Below the pieces are notes generated by a model. The model saw only the letters and a list, made by a program, of their open reading frames with translations, searched no databases and was not told where the DNA came from. From Ralstonia sp. UBA689 (GTDB lineage: Bacteria > Pseudomonadota > Gammaproteobacteria > Burkholderiales > Burkholderiaceae), in assembly GCF_002298975.1 (NCBI RefSeq), contig NZ_DBMV01000021.1, positions 62,001 through 126,000 on the forward strand: a DNA stretch of 64,000 nt, read 5' to 3'. Positions 1 through 8,140 of this stretch are shown one piece after another (within the stretch, counting starts at the first letter, position 1; each line of letters starts with the position of its first letter). The translations under genes were made by a program, and so were the position numbers.

Positions 1-9
1 CGGATGCAT
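1..9 (-). CDS. suhB: Possible first codons of suhB (inositol monophosphatase), cut by the window edge
   Basis: Read on the minus strand the first nine bases give Met-His-Pro, with a GGAG-type ribosome site just upstream. SuhB proteins of beta-proteobacteria typically begin Met-His-Pro, and suhB commonly lies divergent to trmJ. Only three codons are visible, so the call rests mainly on gene order. Confidence 0.35.
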
Positions 10-131
10 GACGGATCTCCGCGCCTGACACGCTTTTGGCGGCAGGCGAACAACACAGCGAATTGTAGAAGAACGAGCGGCGGGCCGATCTCACGATCCT
101 GCCCGCCGTCAAATGAGTGGCCGTATTGTAT

Positions 132-1004
132 ATGAACCCCGTCTCCAGCGCCCTGGAAAACACGCCGAACGCTGCGCTCGCCGACCCCGAAACGTTGCGC
201 CAGCGGGCCGCGCGCTGCCGCTTCGTGCTGGTCGAAACCAGCCACCCGGGCAATGTCGGCTCCACGGCACGCGCGCTCAAGACCATGGGGTTCGGCGAAT
301 CGGGCAGCTTCGTGCTCGTGCGCCCGCGCGAGGCCAATGCCCCGTCCAACGCCGATGCCATTGCCATGGCAAGCGGCGCCGACGATGTGCTGGCCGACGC
401 CCGCGTGGTCGGCGACATCGGCGAGGCGCTGGCCGGTGCCTCGCTCACCGTCGCACTGACTGCCCGCCCGCGCGAATTTGGTCCGCGCCGCATCGGTCCG
501 CGTGCTGCGGCGGAAGAGGTAGCCGCCTTGCTGGCTGCGCCCGACACCACGGTCGCGTTTGTGTTCGGCAACGAGCGCTTCGGCTTGCCGAACGACGTGG
601 TGGAGCGCTGCCACGTCGTCACGCACATCCCGGCCAATCCGGCCTATGCCTCGTTGAATCTGTCGCAGGCAGTGCAGTTGATTGCGTATGAAGTGCGCAT
701 GGCGCTGCTGGCCGAAACAGGCACGGGCGACACGCGCATGGATGGCGTCGGCTTCATCGGCGAGCCGGCCACCGCAGAGCAAATCGACGGCATGTTCGAT
801 CACCTGGAGCGCGGCCTTGTCGAAATCGGCTTTCTTGACCCGGCCCAGCCGAAGAAGCTGATGCCGCGCCTGCGTCGTCTGTTTGCACGCACGCAGCTGG
901 AGGCCGAGGAGGTCAACATTCTGCGCGGGATCGCCAAGCGCATGCTCGGCCGCCGCGCCGATGCAGTGACGCCACCCACCGGTGCGGCCGACGACTGTCG
1001 CTGA
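132..1004 (+). CDS. trmJ: tRNA (cytidine/uridine-2'-O-)-methyltransferase TrmJ
   Basis: This is a SPOUT-class RNA methyltransferase of about 290 residues, expected to use S-adenosylmethionine to 2'-O-methylate position 32 of tRNA. The N-terminal SPOUT motif HPGNVGSTARALKTMG is at about residues 38-53, the FGNERFGL loop at about 145-152 and the knot motif SLNLSQAVQ at about 174-182. The C-terminal helical extension (MFDHLERGL to RGIAKRML) is typical of TrmJ rather than TrmH. I chose the ATG at 132; a GTG at 117 would add five residues that the family does not need. It stands alone, with cysE 145 bases downstream. Confidence 0.93.
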   Translation: MNPVSSALENTPNAALADPETLRQRAARCRFVLVETSHPGNVGSTARALKTMGFGESGSFVLVRPREANAPSNADAIAMASGADDVLADARVVGDIGEALAGASLTVALTARPREFGPRRIGPRAAAEEVAALLAAPDTTVAFVFGNERFGLPNDVVERCHVVTHIPANPAYASLNLSQAVQLIAYEVRMALLAETGTGDTRMDGVGFIGEPATAEQIDGMFDHLERGLVEIGFLDPAQPKKLMPRLRRLFARTQLEAEEVNILRGIAKRMLGRRADAVTPPTGAADDCR

Positions 1005-1149
1005 CCGCCAGGCAAGCCGCCTACCAGGAGGCGGCATCCCCAAGCATGTTGGGCCAAGACCCTTGCCGCAGCGCGGTAAGGGAATGCCTTACACTGCCCT
1101 CAGCGCACATCGATGCGCGGTAGTTTCATAACGATCCACACTACCCAAG

Positions 1150-1896
1150 ATGTTCACACGCATTCGCGAAGATATCCGCGCCATCATGGAGCGAGACCCG
1201 GCCGCGCGCAGCCGCTGGGAAGTGCTGACCTGCTACCCGGGCCTGCACGCCATCATCGTCCATCGGGTGGCGCATGCGTGTTGGCACGGAGGCTTCAAGT
1301 TGCTGGGGCGCTGGTTCTCGCACCTCGGGCGATTCCTGACCGGTATCGAGATCCACCCGGGCGCGACCGTTGGCCGGCGCGTGTTCATCGATCATGGCAT
1401 GGGCGTGGTGATTGGCGAGACGGCTGAGATTGGTGATGACTGCACGATCTACCAGGGTGTGACGCTTGGCGGTACGTCCCTTTACAAGGGGGCCAAGCGC
1501 CACCCGACGCTCGGCAAGGGCGTGGTGGTGAGTGCGGGTGCCAAGGTTCTCGGCGGGTTCGTGATCGGTGATGGGGCGCGCGTGGGGTCCAACGCGGTGG
1601 TGCTCAAGCCGGTGCCTGCGGGCGCGACGGCGGTCGGTATTCCGGCGCGCATCATCGAACGCGATGTGCCCAGCGAGGTGCAGCCGGCGCTCAAACAGGA
1701 GTTTTCCGCCTACGGCATCACGCCCGATGCGGACGATCCGGTGTCGCTGGCGCTCAAGCGGTTGATCGACCACAGCGTGCTCCAGCAGGAGCGCATCGAG
1801 TCGATTCTCTCCGTGCTCGATCGCCTGGGCGCACACCTGGAGAACTCGCCGAACGATCCGTTCGATGCTAGCGAGTTGAAGCGGATGCTCAAGTAG
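1150..1896 (+). CDS. cysE: Serine O-acetyltransferase
   Basis: The product makes O-acetylserine from serine and acetyl-CoA, the first step of cysteine synthesis in the cytoplasm. Its 248 residues have an N-terminal helical part followed by a left-handed beta-helix of hexapeptide repeats (about residues 68-180). These include IHPGATVGRR, IDHGMGVVIGETAEIG and QGVTLGGT, which carry the active-site His and Asp of the family. A flexible tail of about 60 residues follows, where feedback control by cysteine usually resides. It is monocistronic; the convergent lpxH gene ends 21 bases downstream. Confidence 0.95.
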   Translation: MFTRIREDIRAIMERDPAARSRWEVLTCYPGLHAIIVHRVAHACWHGGFKLLGRWFSHLGRFLTGIEIHPGATVGRRVFIDHGMGVVIGETAEIGDDCTIYQGVTLGGTSLYKGAKRHPTLGKGVVVSAGAKVLGGFVIGDGARVGSNAVVLKPVPAGATAVGIPARIIERDVPSEVQPALKQEFSAYGITPDADDPVSLALKRLIDHSVLQQERIESILSVLDRLGAHLENSPNDPFDASELKRMLK

Positions 1897-1917
1897 GGAA
1901 GGGCGGGTGGCAGCAGC

Positions 1918-2733
1918 TTATGCCGCCACTTGCTCGACCGTCAGCGTGCCATCCTGCAGCTTGAGAAAGCTGCCGCGCGGCTGCGCGTGATCGAAATCCC
2001 AGTCGGAAAGAACCCAGCGCTCACCGCTCGGCTCGTGATGCAGTTGCGGGCGGTGCGTGTGGCCGTGGATCAGCGTGGGTGTGTCGGCCAACTTGAACAG
2101 GGCATCGACGGCTTCGGGCGCCACGTCGCCCATCATCGCCGCCGCGCGCGGTTCGCCTGCCACGTTGGCGGACATGGCGCGGCCGGCTTCACTCTCGGCG
2201 CGCATCCGCTGCGCGATCTTCAATCGCCAACGTAGCGGCATCATCAGAAAAACTTGCTGCACCCAGCGTTTGCGTGTCCAGTGGCGAAAGCTCATGTAGG
2301 CCACGTCGCGCGTGCAGAGCGCATCGCCGTGGGCAAGCACGATGCGCTGACCATCGGCTTCCAGCAAGCTGGGGTCGAGCAGTAGCGTGGCGTGCGCGGC
2401 GGTCAGGAAACGTTGGCCGAGCAGAAAGTCGCGGTTGCCGTGCATGAACAGCACGCGCGTGCCTGCGTTCGCGAGTTCGGCGAGCAGGCGGGCGATGTGC
2501 TGGTGGAAAGGATCGGCGAGTTCTTCATCGCCCACCCAGTATTCAAAGAAGTCGCCCAGGATGACGAGCGTGCGTGCCTCGCGCGCGCGCGCGCGCATGA
2601 AGCGCTCGAACGCTGCAGCCGTGGCGGGCATGCCGGCCGACAAGTGCAGATCCGAAATAAAAAACACCGGCCCGGAAACCCGGACCGGTGTCTTCAGTGC
2701 AGACACCATTGTGGCGCGTGCCGCGTCGTTCAT
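1918..2733 (-). CDS. lpxH: UDP-2,3-diacylglucosamine diphosphatase LpxH
   Basis: LpxH is a membrane-associated metallophosphoesterase of lipid A synthesis that cleaves UDP-2,3-diacylglucosamine to lipid X and UMP. All calcineurin-like blocks are visible in 271 residues: DLH (28-30), GD (60-61), GNRD (99-102), HGD (135-137) and GHTH near residue 224. The N-terminal 20 residues are an extra leader compared with the E. coli protein, so a later start is possible. Its start codon overlaps the stop of ppiB by four bases (ATGA), which points to translational coupling in a ppiB-lpxH unit. Confidence 0.95.
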   Translation of the reverse strand: MNDAARATMVSALKTPVRVSGPVFFISDLHLSAGMPATAAAFERFMRARAREARTLVILGDFFEYWVGDEELADPFHQHIARLLAELANAGTRVLFMHGNRDFLLGQRFLTAAHATLLLDPSLLEADGQRIVLAHGDALCTRDVAYMSFRHWTRKRWVQQVFLMMPLRWRLKIAQRMRAESEAGRAMSANVAGEPRAAAMMGDVAPEAVDALFKLADTPTLIHGHTHRPQLHHEPSGERWVLSDWDFDHAQPRGSFLKLQDGTLTVEQVAA

Positions 2734-3236
2734 TCGATCACTTCGGCGCTTTCGATGACCACGTCTTCCAGCGGCACGTCCTGGTGGAAGCCGCGGTTGC
2801 CTGTGCGCACGGCGCGGATCTTGTCGACCACGTCCATGCCTTCAGTAACCTTGCCGAACACGGCGTAGCCCCAGCCTTGCGGCGTGGGCGAGGTGTGGTT
2901 CAGGAAATCGTTGTCGACCGTGTTGATGAAGAATTGGGCGGTGGCCGAGTGCGGATCGTTGGTGCGTGCCATGGCAATTGCGCCGCGCTCGTTCTTCAGG
3001 CCGTTGTTGGCTTCGTTGTCGATCGGGGCCTTGGTGGGCTTCTGATTCATCTTCTCGCCGGCCTCGAAGCCGCCGCCCTGGATCATGAAGCCCTTGATGA
3101 CGCGGTGGAACACCGTGCCGTTGTAGTGGCCGTCCTTGACGTAAGCGAGAAAGTTCGCGACAGACTTGGGTGCCTTTTCCGCGTTGAGTTCGAGGGTGAT
3201 GTCACCGTGGTTGGTGTGCAGCTTGACTTGGGTCAT
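2730..3236 (-). CDS. ppiB: Cytoplasmic cyclophilin peptidyl-prolyl isomerase
   Basis: This cyclophilin of 168 residues catalyses cis-trans isomerisation of X-Pro bonds. It has the core motifs FHRVIKGFMIQGG, MARTNDPHSATAQFFIN and VFGKVTEGMDVVDKI. There is no signal peptide, so it should be cytoplasmic. I chose the ATG at 3236 (MTQVKLHTN), where alignment with cyclophilins begins; an upstream start would add eight residues. It follows ppiA by 29 bases and overlaps lpxH by four, so the three genes probably form one operon. Confidence 0.95.
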   Translation of the reverse strand: MTQVKLHTNHGDITLELNAEKAPKSVANFLAYVKDGHYNGTVFHRVIKGFMIQGGGFEAGEKMNQKPTKAPIDNEANNGLKNERGAIAMARTNDPHSATAQFFINTVDNDFLNHTSPTPQGWGYAVFGKVTEGMDVVDKIRAVRTGNRGFHQDVPLEDVVIESAEVIE

Positions 3237-3265
3237 GGTGAATTCCTTAGGGTGATGCAAAAGCG

Positions 3266-3838
3266 TTACTTGGAGACGACCGTGGCCGATTCAATCACGA
3301 TCGGCTTCACGGGCACGTTCTGGTGCGGGAACTTGGTGGTCGTTTCGACGGCCTTGATCTTGTCGATGGTGTCGGTACCGTCGACCACCTTACCGAAGAC
3401 GGTGTAGCCGTAACCGTCCTGACCAGGGTAGTTCAGCATGTTGTTATCGACCACGTTCACATAGAACTGCGCCGTGGCAGAGTTCGGATCCATCGTGCGG
3501 GCCATGGCAATGGTGTACTTGTCGTTCTTCAGGCCGTTCTTCGATTCGATTTCGATGGGCGGGCGGGTGTCCTTCTGTTTCATGTCCGGCGTGAAGCCTC
3601 CGCCCTGGATCATGAAGCCGTCCATCACGCGGTGGAAGATCGTGCCCTTGTAGAAACCGTCCTTCACGTATTGCAGGAAGTTGGCCACCGTTTTGGGCGC
3701 CTTGTCCGGATACACCTCGACGGTGAAGTTACCCATCGACGTCTTGAACTGCACGCGCGGCGCGGGCGAGGCAGCCGCGGCTGCGGACACGGCCAGCGCA
3801 CACACGAGCCCGGCAAAGAGAGAGCGGATACGGAGCAT
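3266..3838 (-). CDS. ppiA: Periplasmic cyclophilin peptidyl-prolyl isomerase
   Basis: This second cyclophilin (190 residues) carries an N-terminal signal peptide, Arg-rich then hydrophobic, ending near AAAAASPAP, so it should act on proteins in the periplasm. It has the same catalytic motifs as its neighbour: FHRVMDGFMIQGG, ARTMDPNSATAQFYVN and VFGKVVDGTDTI. The two proteins are clearly related and adjacent, as in many beta-proteobacteria, which suggests an old tandem duplication with one copy exported. Confidence 0.93.
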   Translation of the reverse strand: MLRIRSLFAGLVCALAVSAAAAASPAPRVQFKTSMGNFTVEVYPDKAPKTVANFLQYVKDGFYKGTIFHRVMDGFMIQGGGFTPDMKQKDTRPPIEIESKNGLKNDKYTIAMARTMDPNSATAQFYVNVVDNNMLNYPGQDGYGYTVFGKVVDGTDTIDKIKAVETTTKFPHQNVPVKPIVIESATVVSK

Positions 3839-3897
3839 GGTCTAGAAGATCTTGGGGGGTGGGAAAAACGGGATCGGCCGCGCCTTGCTTTTTTTGG

Positions 3898-4560
3898 TTA
3901 CGGCTTGGCGGGCTTGGCGCTCACGCCGCTGGCGGCGGGCAACACGGCGGCAGCCGGTTTTGCGGGCGCTGCGGCAGGACGCACGCCCGGCACATCGGGC
4001 AGGGCGTCCAGACGTGCACGCGCGGTGGCGTTCTTGGGGTTGAGCTTGAGCGCGCTCTGATAAGACTGCGCGGCCAGGCGGACATAGATGTCGCCGAGGT
4101 TGGCCTGCGCCAGCGCATTCTCCGGCGCTACGCGGCTCGCCATGAGCAGGCTTTCGCGGGCGCGTAGCAGTTCGCCGCGTTCGGCATAGAGCGCGGCCAG
4201 GTTGATGTACGGCTCAGGCAGTTCGGGAAAATCCTGCGTCATCTGGCTGAAGGCGACGACGGCATCGTCGCTGCGGCCCAGACCGGCGAGCGCCACACCG
4301 CGCTGGAAGCGGGCCTGCGCGTTGCGCGGTTGTTCGGCGATTTCCTTGTCCAGTTCGGCCAGTGCCTGGGCGTATTGCTTCTTGGTGAGCCAGTCGTCCA
4401 CACGCTTCTGGCGCGCGATCTGCGGCGGCTGCTGGGTGCTGGGCGTCAGGTCGGCCGGCAGGGCAATGCCGGCGGTCTGGGCGAAGGCCGGTGCGGCTGA
4501 CGCGACAAGCAGGGTGGCAGCGCACAGGGTTACAGCGCGATCTCGCAGCGTACTGTTCAT
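3898..4560 (-). CDS. Exported tetratricopeptide-repeat protein
   Basis: This 220-residue protein begins with a signal peptide (hydrophobic stretch ending APAFAQ), so it is predicted to be periplasmic. The middle (about residues 55-175) holds several TPR helical pairs, for example QARFQRGVALAGLGRSDDAV and EPYINLAALYAERGELLRAR, which usually mediate protein-protein contacts. The tail is Pro/Ala-rich. I chose the ATG at 4560 because the signal peptide starts there. It precedes the cyclophilin genes on the same strand with a gap of about 60 bases. Its specific partner cannot be told from sequence. Confidence 0.85.
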   Translation of the reverse strand: MNSTLRDRAVTLCAATLLVASAAPAFAQTAGIALPADLTPSTQQPPQIARQKRVDDWLTKKQYAQALAELDKEIAEQPRNAQARFQRGVALAGLGRSDDAVVAFSQMTQDFPELPEPYINLAALYAERGELLRARESLLMASRVAPENALAQANLGDIYVRLAAQSYQSALKLNPKNATARARLDALPDVPGVRPAAAPAKPAAAVLPAASGVSAKPAKP

Positions 4561-4812
4561 GAGAATCGGTTCCGTTATACTCCGCCGCATTCTAACAAAC
4601 CGTCTTTGTGCGTAGCAGCGGCCATGCACGCCGGATAAGGTTCTTGACGGGGAGCAGGACGGCCGTTCGGCCGGACTAACCCGTTGGTTCAGTTCCGGTA
4701 AGATATGCCGTTAATTTGCGCGCGCACGCGCATCGTTTGTTGTCTATGCCCGCCGGCATCACGCCCAGTACCCCAGTACGTGGCGGCGCGCTGAATTTCC
4801 CGACACCGCCTC

Positions 4813-6204
4813 ATGGAATCACTCAAGATCTACAACACGCTCGCGCGTGAGAAACAGACGTTCGTCCCCATCGAACCCGGCCGCGTGCGCATGTACGTGT
4901 GCGGGATGACGGTGTACGACTACTGTCACGTCGGGCATGCGCGGGTGATGGTGGTGTTCGACATGGTGCAGCGCTGGCTGCGCGCGTCGGGCTATGACGT
5001 GACCTACGTGCGTAACATCACCGACATCGACGACAAGATCATCAAGCGTGCGGTCGAGAACGGCGAGACCATGAGCGCGCTTACCACCCGCTTTATCCAG
5101 GCGATGCACGAAGACGCCGACGCGCTTGGCGTGCAGCGCCCCGACCACGAGCCGCGCGCCACGCAATACGTGCCGCAGATGCTGAGCATGATCGGCAAGC
5201 TGCAGGCCAACGGCCTGGCCTACCAGGCGACCGACGGCGACGTGAACTATGCCGTGCGCAAGTTCCCCGGCTACGGCAAGCTCTCGGGCAAGTCGCTCGA
5301 AGACCTGCGCGCCGGCGAACGGGTGGCCGCCAATGACGCCAAGCAGGATCCGCTGGACTTCGTGCTGTGGAAATCTGCCAAGGCCGACGAGCCGGCCGAA
5401 TCGCGCTGGGCCTCGCCGTGGGGCGAGGGCCGTCCCGGTTGGCACATCGAGTGCTCGGCGATGAGCTGCGAGTTGCTCGGTGAGCATTTCGACCTGCACG
5501 GCGGCGGCGCCGACCTGCAGTTCCCGCACCACGAAAACGAGATCGCCCAGTCCGAGGGCGCCAACGGCAACACCTTCGTCAACACGTGGATGCACAACGG
5601 CTTCGTGCGTGTGAATGACGAGAAGATGTCGAAATCGCTCGGCAACTTCTTCACCATCCGTGACGTGCTGAAGGTGTACGACGCTGAAGTCGTGCGCTTC
5701 TTCATCCTGCGTTCGCACTATCGCAGCGACCTGAACTACAGCGACGCCCACCTGAACGATGCCCGCCACGCGCTCACGCGCCTGTACACCGCGCTCAAGG
5801 ATGTGCCCGCTGCCGCTGACGCCAAGCCTGACTGGAGCGAGGCGCACGGCAAGCGTTTCCGCGAGGCGATGAACGATGACTTCAACACACCCGTGGCTGT
5901 CTCGGTGTTGTTCGAATTGGCGAGCGAAGTGAACAAGACGCGCTCACCCGAGCAAGCCAATCAGTTGGCCGCACTGGCCGGCGTGATGGGCCTGCTCGGT
6001 CGGGATCCACATGCGTTCCTGCAAGGCGGCGTGAGCGCTGATGGCCTCGATGCCACCGAAGTGGAGGCGCGCATTGAAGAGCGTCGCGCTGCCAAGGCCG
6101 CCCGCGACTTTTCTCGTGCCGACGGCATTCGTGCCGATCTGCTGGCTGCAGGCATCGTGCTGGAAGACAAGCCGGGCGGCGTGACCGAGTGGAGACGCGC
6201 ATGA
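4813..6204 (+). CDS. cysS: Cysteinyl-tRNA synthetase
   Basis: This class I aminoacyl-tRNA synthetase of 463 residues charges tRNA-Cys. The HIGH-like motif HVGH is at 39-42 and the KMSKS loop at 271-275. Zinc ligands are visible at Cys30, in WHIECS (Cys214) and in HHENE (His239 and Glu243). The C-terminal DALR-type helical domain is complete. The stop overlaps the next start by four bases (ATGA), so the downstream glycosylase gene is probably translationally coupled. Confidence 0.97.
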   Translation: MESLKIYNTLAREKQTFVPIEPGRVRMYVCGMTVYDYCHVGHARVMVVFDMVQRWLRASGYDVTYVRNITDIDDKIIKRAVENGETMSALTTRFIQAMHEDADALGVQRPDHEPRATQYVPQMLSMIGKLQANGLAYQATDGDVNYAVRKFPGYGKLSGKSLEDLRAGERVAANDAKQDPLDFVLWKSAKADEPAESRWASPWGEGRPGWHIECSAMSCELLGEHFDLHGGGADLQFPHHENEIAQSEGANGNTFVNTWMHNGFVRVNDEKMSKSLGNFFTIRDVLKVYDAEVVRFFILRSHYRSDLNYSDAHLNDARHALTRLYTALKDVPAAADAKPDWSEAHGKRFREAMNDDFNTPVAVSVLFELASEVNKTRSPEQANQLAALAGVMGLLGRDPHAFLQGGVSADGLDATEVEARIEERRAAKAARDFSRADGIRADLLAAGIVLEDKPGGVTEWRRA

Positions 6205-7085
6205 ACGCGGTGGCCAAGAAAGCCAGCGCGGCGCGCAGTGCCGCCACCAAGAAAGTGCCGGCCGTGAAGGCGCCTGCTGCCAAGAAAGCGGCGGCCAAGA
6301 AGGTCGACGGTGTTGCCAGCAAGACGGTCGCCGCCAAGACTCCAGCCATCAAGGCCGGCAAGGTTGCCGAGAAGGCTCCGGCCAAGCGCGCTCCTGCGTC
6401 GAAGGTACCGCTGCCCGAGGCGCTCGGTGCCAACGAAGTGGCTCCGGAGCTAACCGAGGTCGTGCTCTCCGGCCCGCCCGCCTACTGGCAGGAAGCGTGC
6501 GCCGATCTCATGAAGCGTGACCGTATCCTGCGCAAGATCATTCCCGCCTATGGCCCAGCGCATCTGGCCTCGCGTGGCGATCCGTTCGTGACACTGGCGC
6601 GTTCGATCGTTGGTCAGCAGATTTCGGTGAAGGCGGCGCAATCTGTTTGGGAGCGGGTGGCGGCTGTCTGCCCGAAGCTGGTGCCTGCGCAATTCCTGCG
6701 CGCGGGCCAGGAAAAGCTGGCTGGCTGCGGCCTGTCCAAGCGTAAGGCGGAGTACATCCTCGATCTGGCGGATCACTTCCGCAATGGCACGGTCCACGTA
6801 GCCAAGTGGGCCGAGATGGAAGACGAGGACGTCATCGCTGAACTCACGCAAATCCGCGGCATTGGCCGCTGGACGGCGGAGATGTTCCTGATGTTCAACC
6901 TGATGCGCCCGAATGTGCTGCCGCTGGATGACATCGGGCTCATCAACGCGATTTCACAGAATTACTTCAGTGGCGAACCCGTCACCCGCAGCGAAGCGCG
7001 GGAGGTGGCCGCCAACTGGGAACCGTGGCGCACCGTGGCAACTTGGTATATGTGGCGCAGCCTAGACACGGCGACCACCTATTGA
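6201..7085 (+). CDS. DNA-3-methyladenine glycosylase (HhH-GPD, AlkA-like)
   Basis: This helix-hairpin-helix base-excision glycosylase removes alkylated bases from DNA. The last 200 of 294 residues carry the family fold, with the hairpin RGIGRWTAEM followed by LPLDD, where one of the two Asp (243/244) is the expected catalytic residue. The first roughly 75 residues are a Lys/Ala/Pro-rich tail with repeated KKA and AKK units, resembling histone H1-like proteins and probably binding DNA non-specifically. The start at 6201 gives an ATGA overlap with cysS. Confidence 0.9.
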   Translation: MNAVAKKASAARSAATKKVPAVKAPAAKKAAAKKVDGVASKTVAAKTPAIKAGKVAEKAPAKRAPASKVPLPEALGANEVAPELTEVVLSGPPAYWQEACADLMKRDRILRKIIPAYGPAHLASRGDPFVTLARSIVGQQISVKAAQSVWERVAAVCPKLVPAQFLRAGQEKLAGCGLSKRKAEYILDLADHFRNGTVHVAKWAEMEDEDVIAELTQIRGIGRWTAEMFLMFNLMRPNVLPLDDIGLINAISQNYFSGEPVTRSEAREVAANWEPWRTVATWYMWRSLDTATTY

Positions 7086-7112
7086 TCTATCCATTTCGAT
7101 GAAACGCGCAGC

Positions 7113-7141
7113 GTCGACCGGCGGTCAAAATCCGGTAGAAT
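7113..7141 (+). promoter_or_regulatory. Likely sigma-70 promoter of accA
   Basis: GTCGAC at 7113-7118 and TAGAAT at 7136-7141 are separated by 17 bases and end 30 bases before the accA start. The -10 matches well; the -35 is weak. The same TAGAAT form occurs in the tRNA-Ser promoter. Confidence 0.5.
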
Positions 7142-7171
7142 GCGCGCCTTCAAGAGCCTTTCAGAAGATCC

Positions 7172-8140
7172 ATGAAAACAACCTTCCTGGAGTTCGAGCA
7201 ACCGATCGCGGAGCTCGAGGCGAAGATCGAAGAACTTCGTTTCGTTCAAGACGATTCGGCTGTCGATATTTCTGAAGAAATCTCCCGCTTGGCCGTCAAG
7301 AGCCAGCAACTGACCAAGGATCTGTACGCCAACCTGACGCCCTGGCAGGTCGCGCAGATCGCCCGGCACCCGCAGCGTCCTTACACGCTCGACTACGTCC
7401 GCGAAATCTTCACCGACTTCCACGAACTGCACGGCGACCGCACCTTCGCGGACGACTTGTCGATCGTGGGTGGCCTGGCGCGCTTCAATGGGCAGGCATG
7501 CATGGTGATCGGCCACCAGAAAGGCCGCGACACCAAGGAGCGCGCGCTGCGCAACTTCGGCATGTCCAAGCCCGAGGGCTACCGCAAGGCCAAGCGCCTG
7601 ATGGAGCTTGCCGACAAGTTTGGTCTGCCGATCTTCACGTTTGTCGATACGCCGGGCGCTTTCCCGGGCATCGACGCCGAAGAGCGCGGCCAGTCCGAGG
7701 CCATCGGCCACAACCTGTTCGTCATGGCAGGCCTGAAGGTGCCGCTCATCGCCACCATCATCGGTGAGGGCGGTTCGGGCGGCGCGCTGGCCATCGCCAT
7801 GGGTGATTCGGTGATCATGCTCCAGTTCGCTACGTACGCCGTGATTTCGCCGGAAGGCTGCGCGTCGATCCTGTGGAAGACCGCCGAGAAGGCGCCGGAA
7901 GCCGCCGAGGCAATGGGCCTGACCGCACACCGCTTGAAGGCGCTTGGCCTGATCGACAAGATCGTCAACGAGCCGCTGGGTGGCGCGCACCGCGATCCGA
8001 AGGGCATGGCGGCCATGCTCAAGCGCGCGCTGGCCGAATCGCTGCGCCAGTTCCAGGGCATGAAGACATCGGAATTGCAGGCGCGCCGTCATGAGCGCCT
8101 GATGGCCTATGGCAAGTTCAAGGAAACCGACGGCCGCTGA
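7172..8140 (+). CDS. accA: Acetyl-CoA carboxylase, carboxyltransferase alpha subunit
   Basis: The alpha subunit of acetyl-CoA carboxyltransferase transfers the carboxyl group from biotin carboxyl carrier protein to acetyl-CoA, making malonyl-CoA for fatty acid synthesis. At 322 residues it has the normal length. The crotonase-like core is visible in FVDTPGAFPGIDAEERGQ and the glycine-rich IGEGGSGGALAI oxyanion region, and the N-terminal FLEFEQPIAELE start is typical. Its 3' end overlaps the tilS start by 32 bases, so the two are co-transcribed. Confidence 0.97.
   Translation: MKTTFLEFEQPIAELEAKIEELRFVQDDSAVDISEEISRLAVKSQQLTKDLYANLTPWQVAQIARHPQRPYTLDYVREIFTDFHELHGDRTFADDLSIVGGLARFNGQACMVIGHQKGRDTKERALRNFGMSKPEGYRKAKRLMELADKFGLPIFTFVDTPGAFPGIDAEERGQSEAIGHNLFVMAGLKVPLIATIIGEGGSGGALAIAMGDSVIMLQFATYAVISPEGCASILWKTAEKAPEAAEAMGLTAHRLKALGLIDKIVNEPLGGAHRDPKGMAAMLKRALAESLRQFQGMKTSELQARRHERLMAYGKFKETDGR

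Noticed and set aside
4819..5847. Long open frame antisense to cysS
   Set aside because: It lies fully inside cysS, is rich in His, Arg and Val and has no motif; in GC-rich DNA the opposite frame is commonly open.
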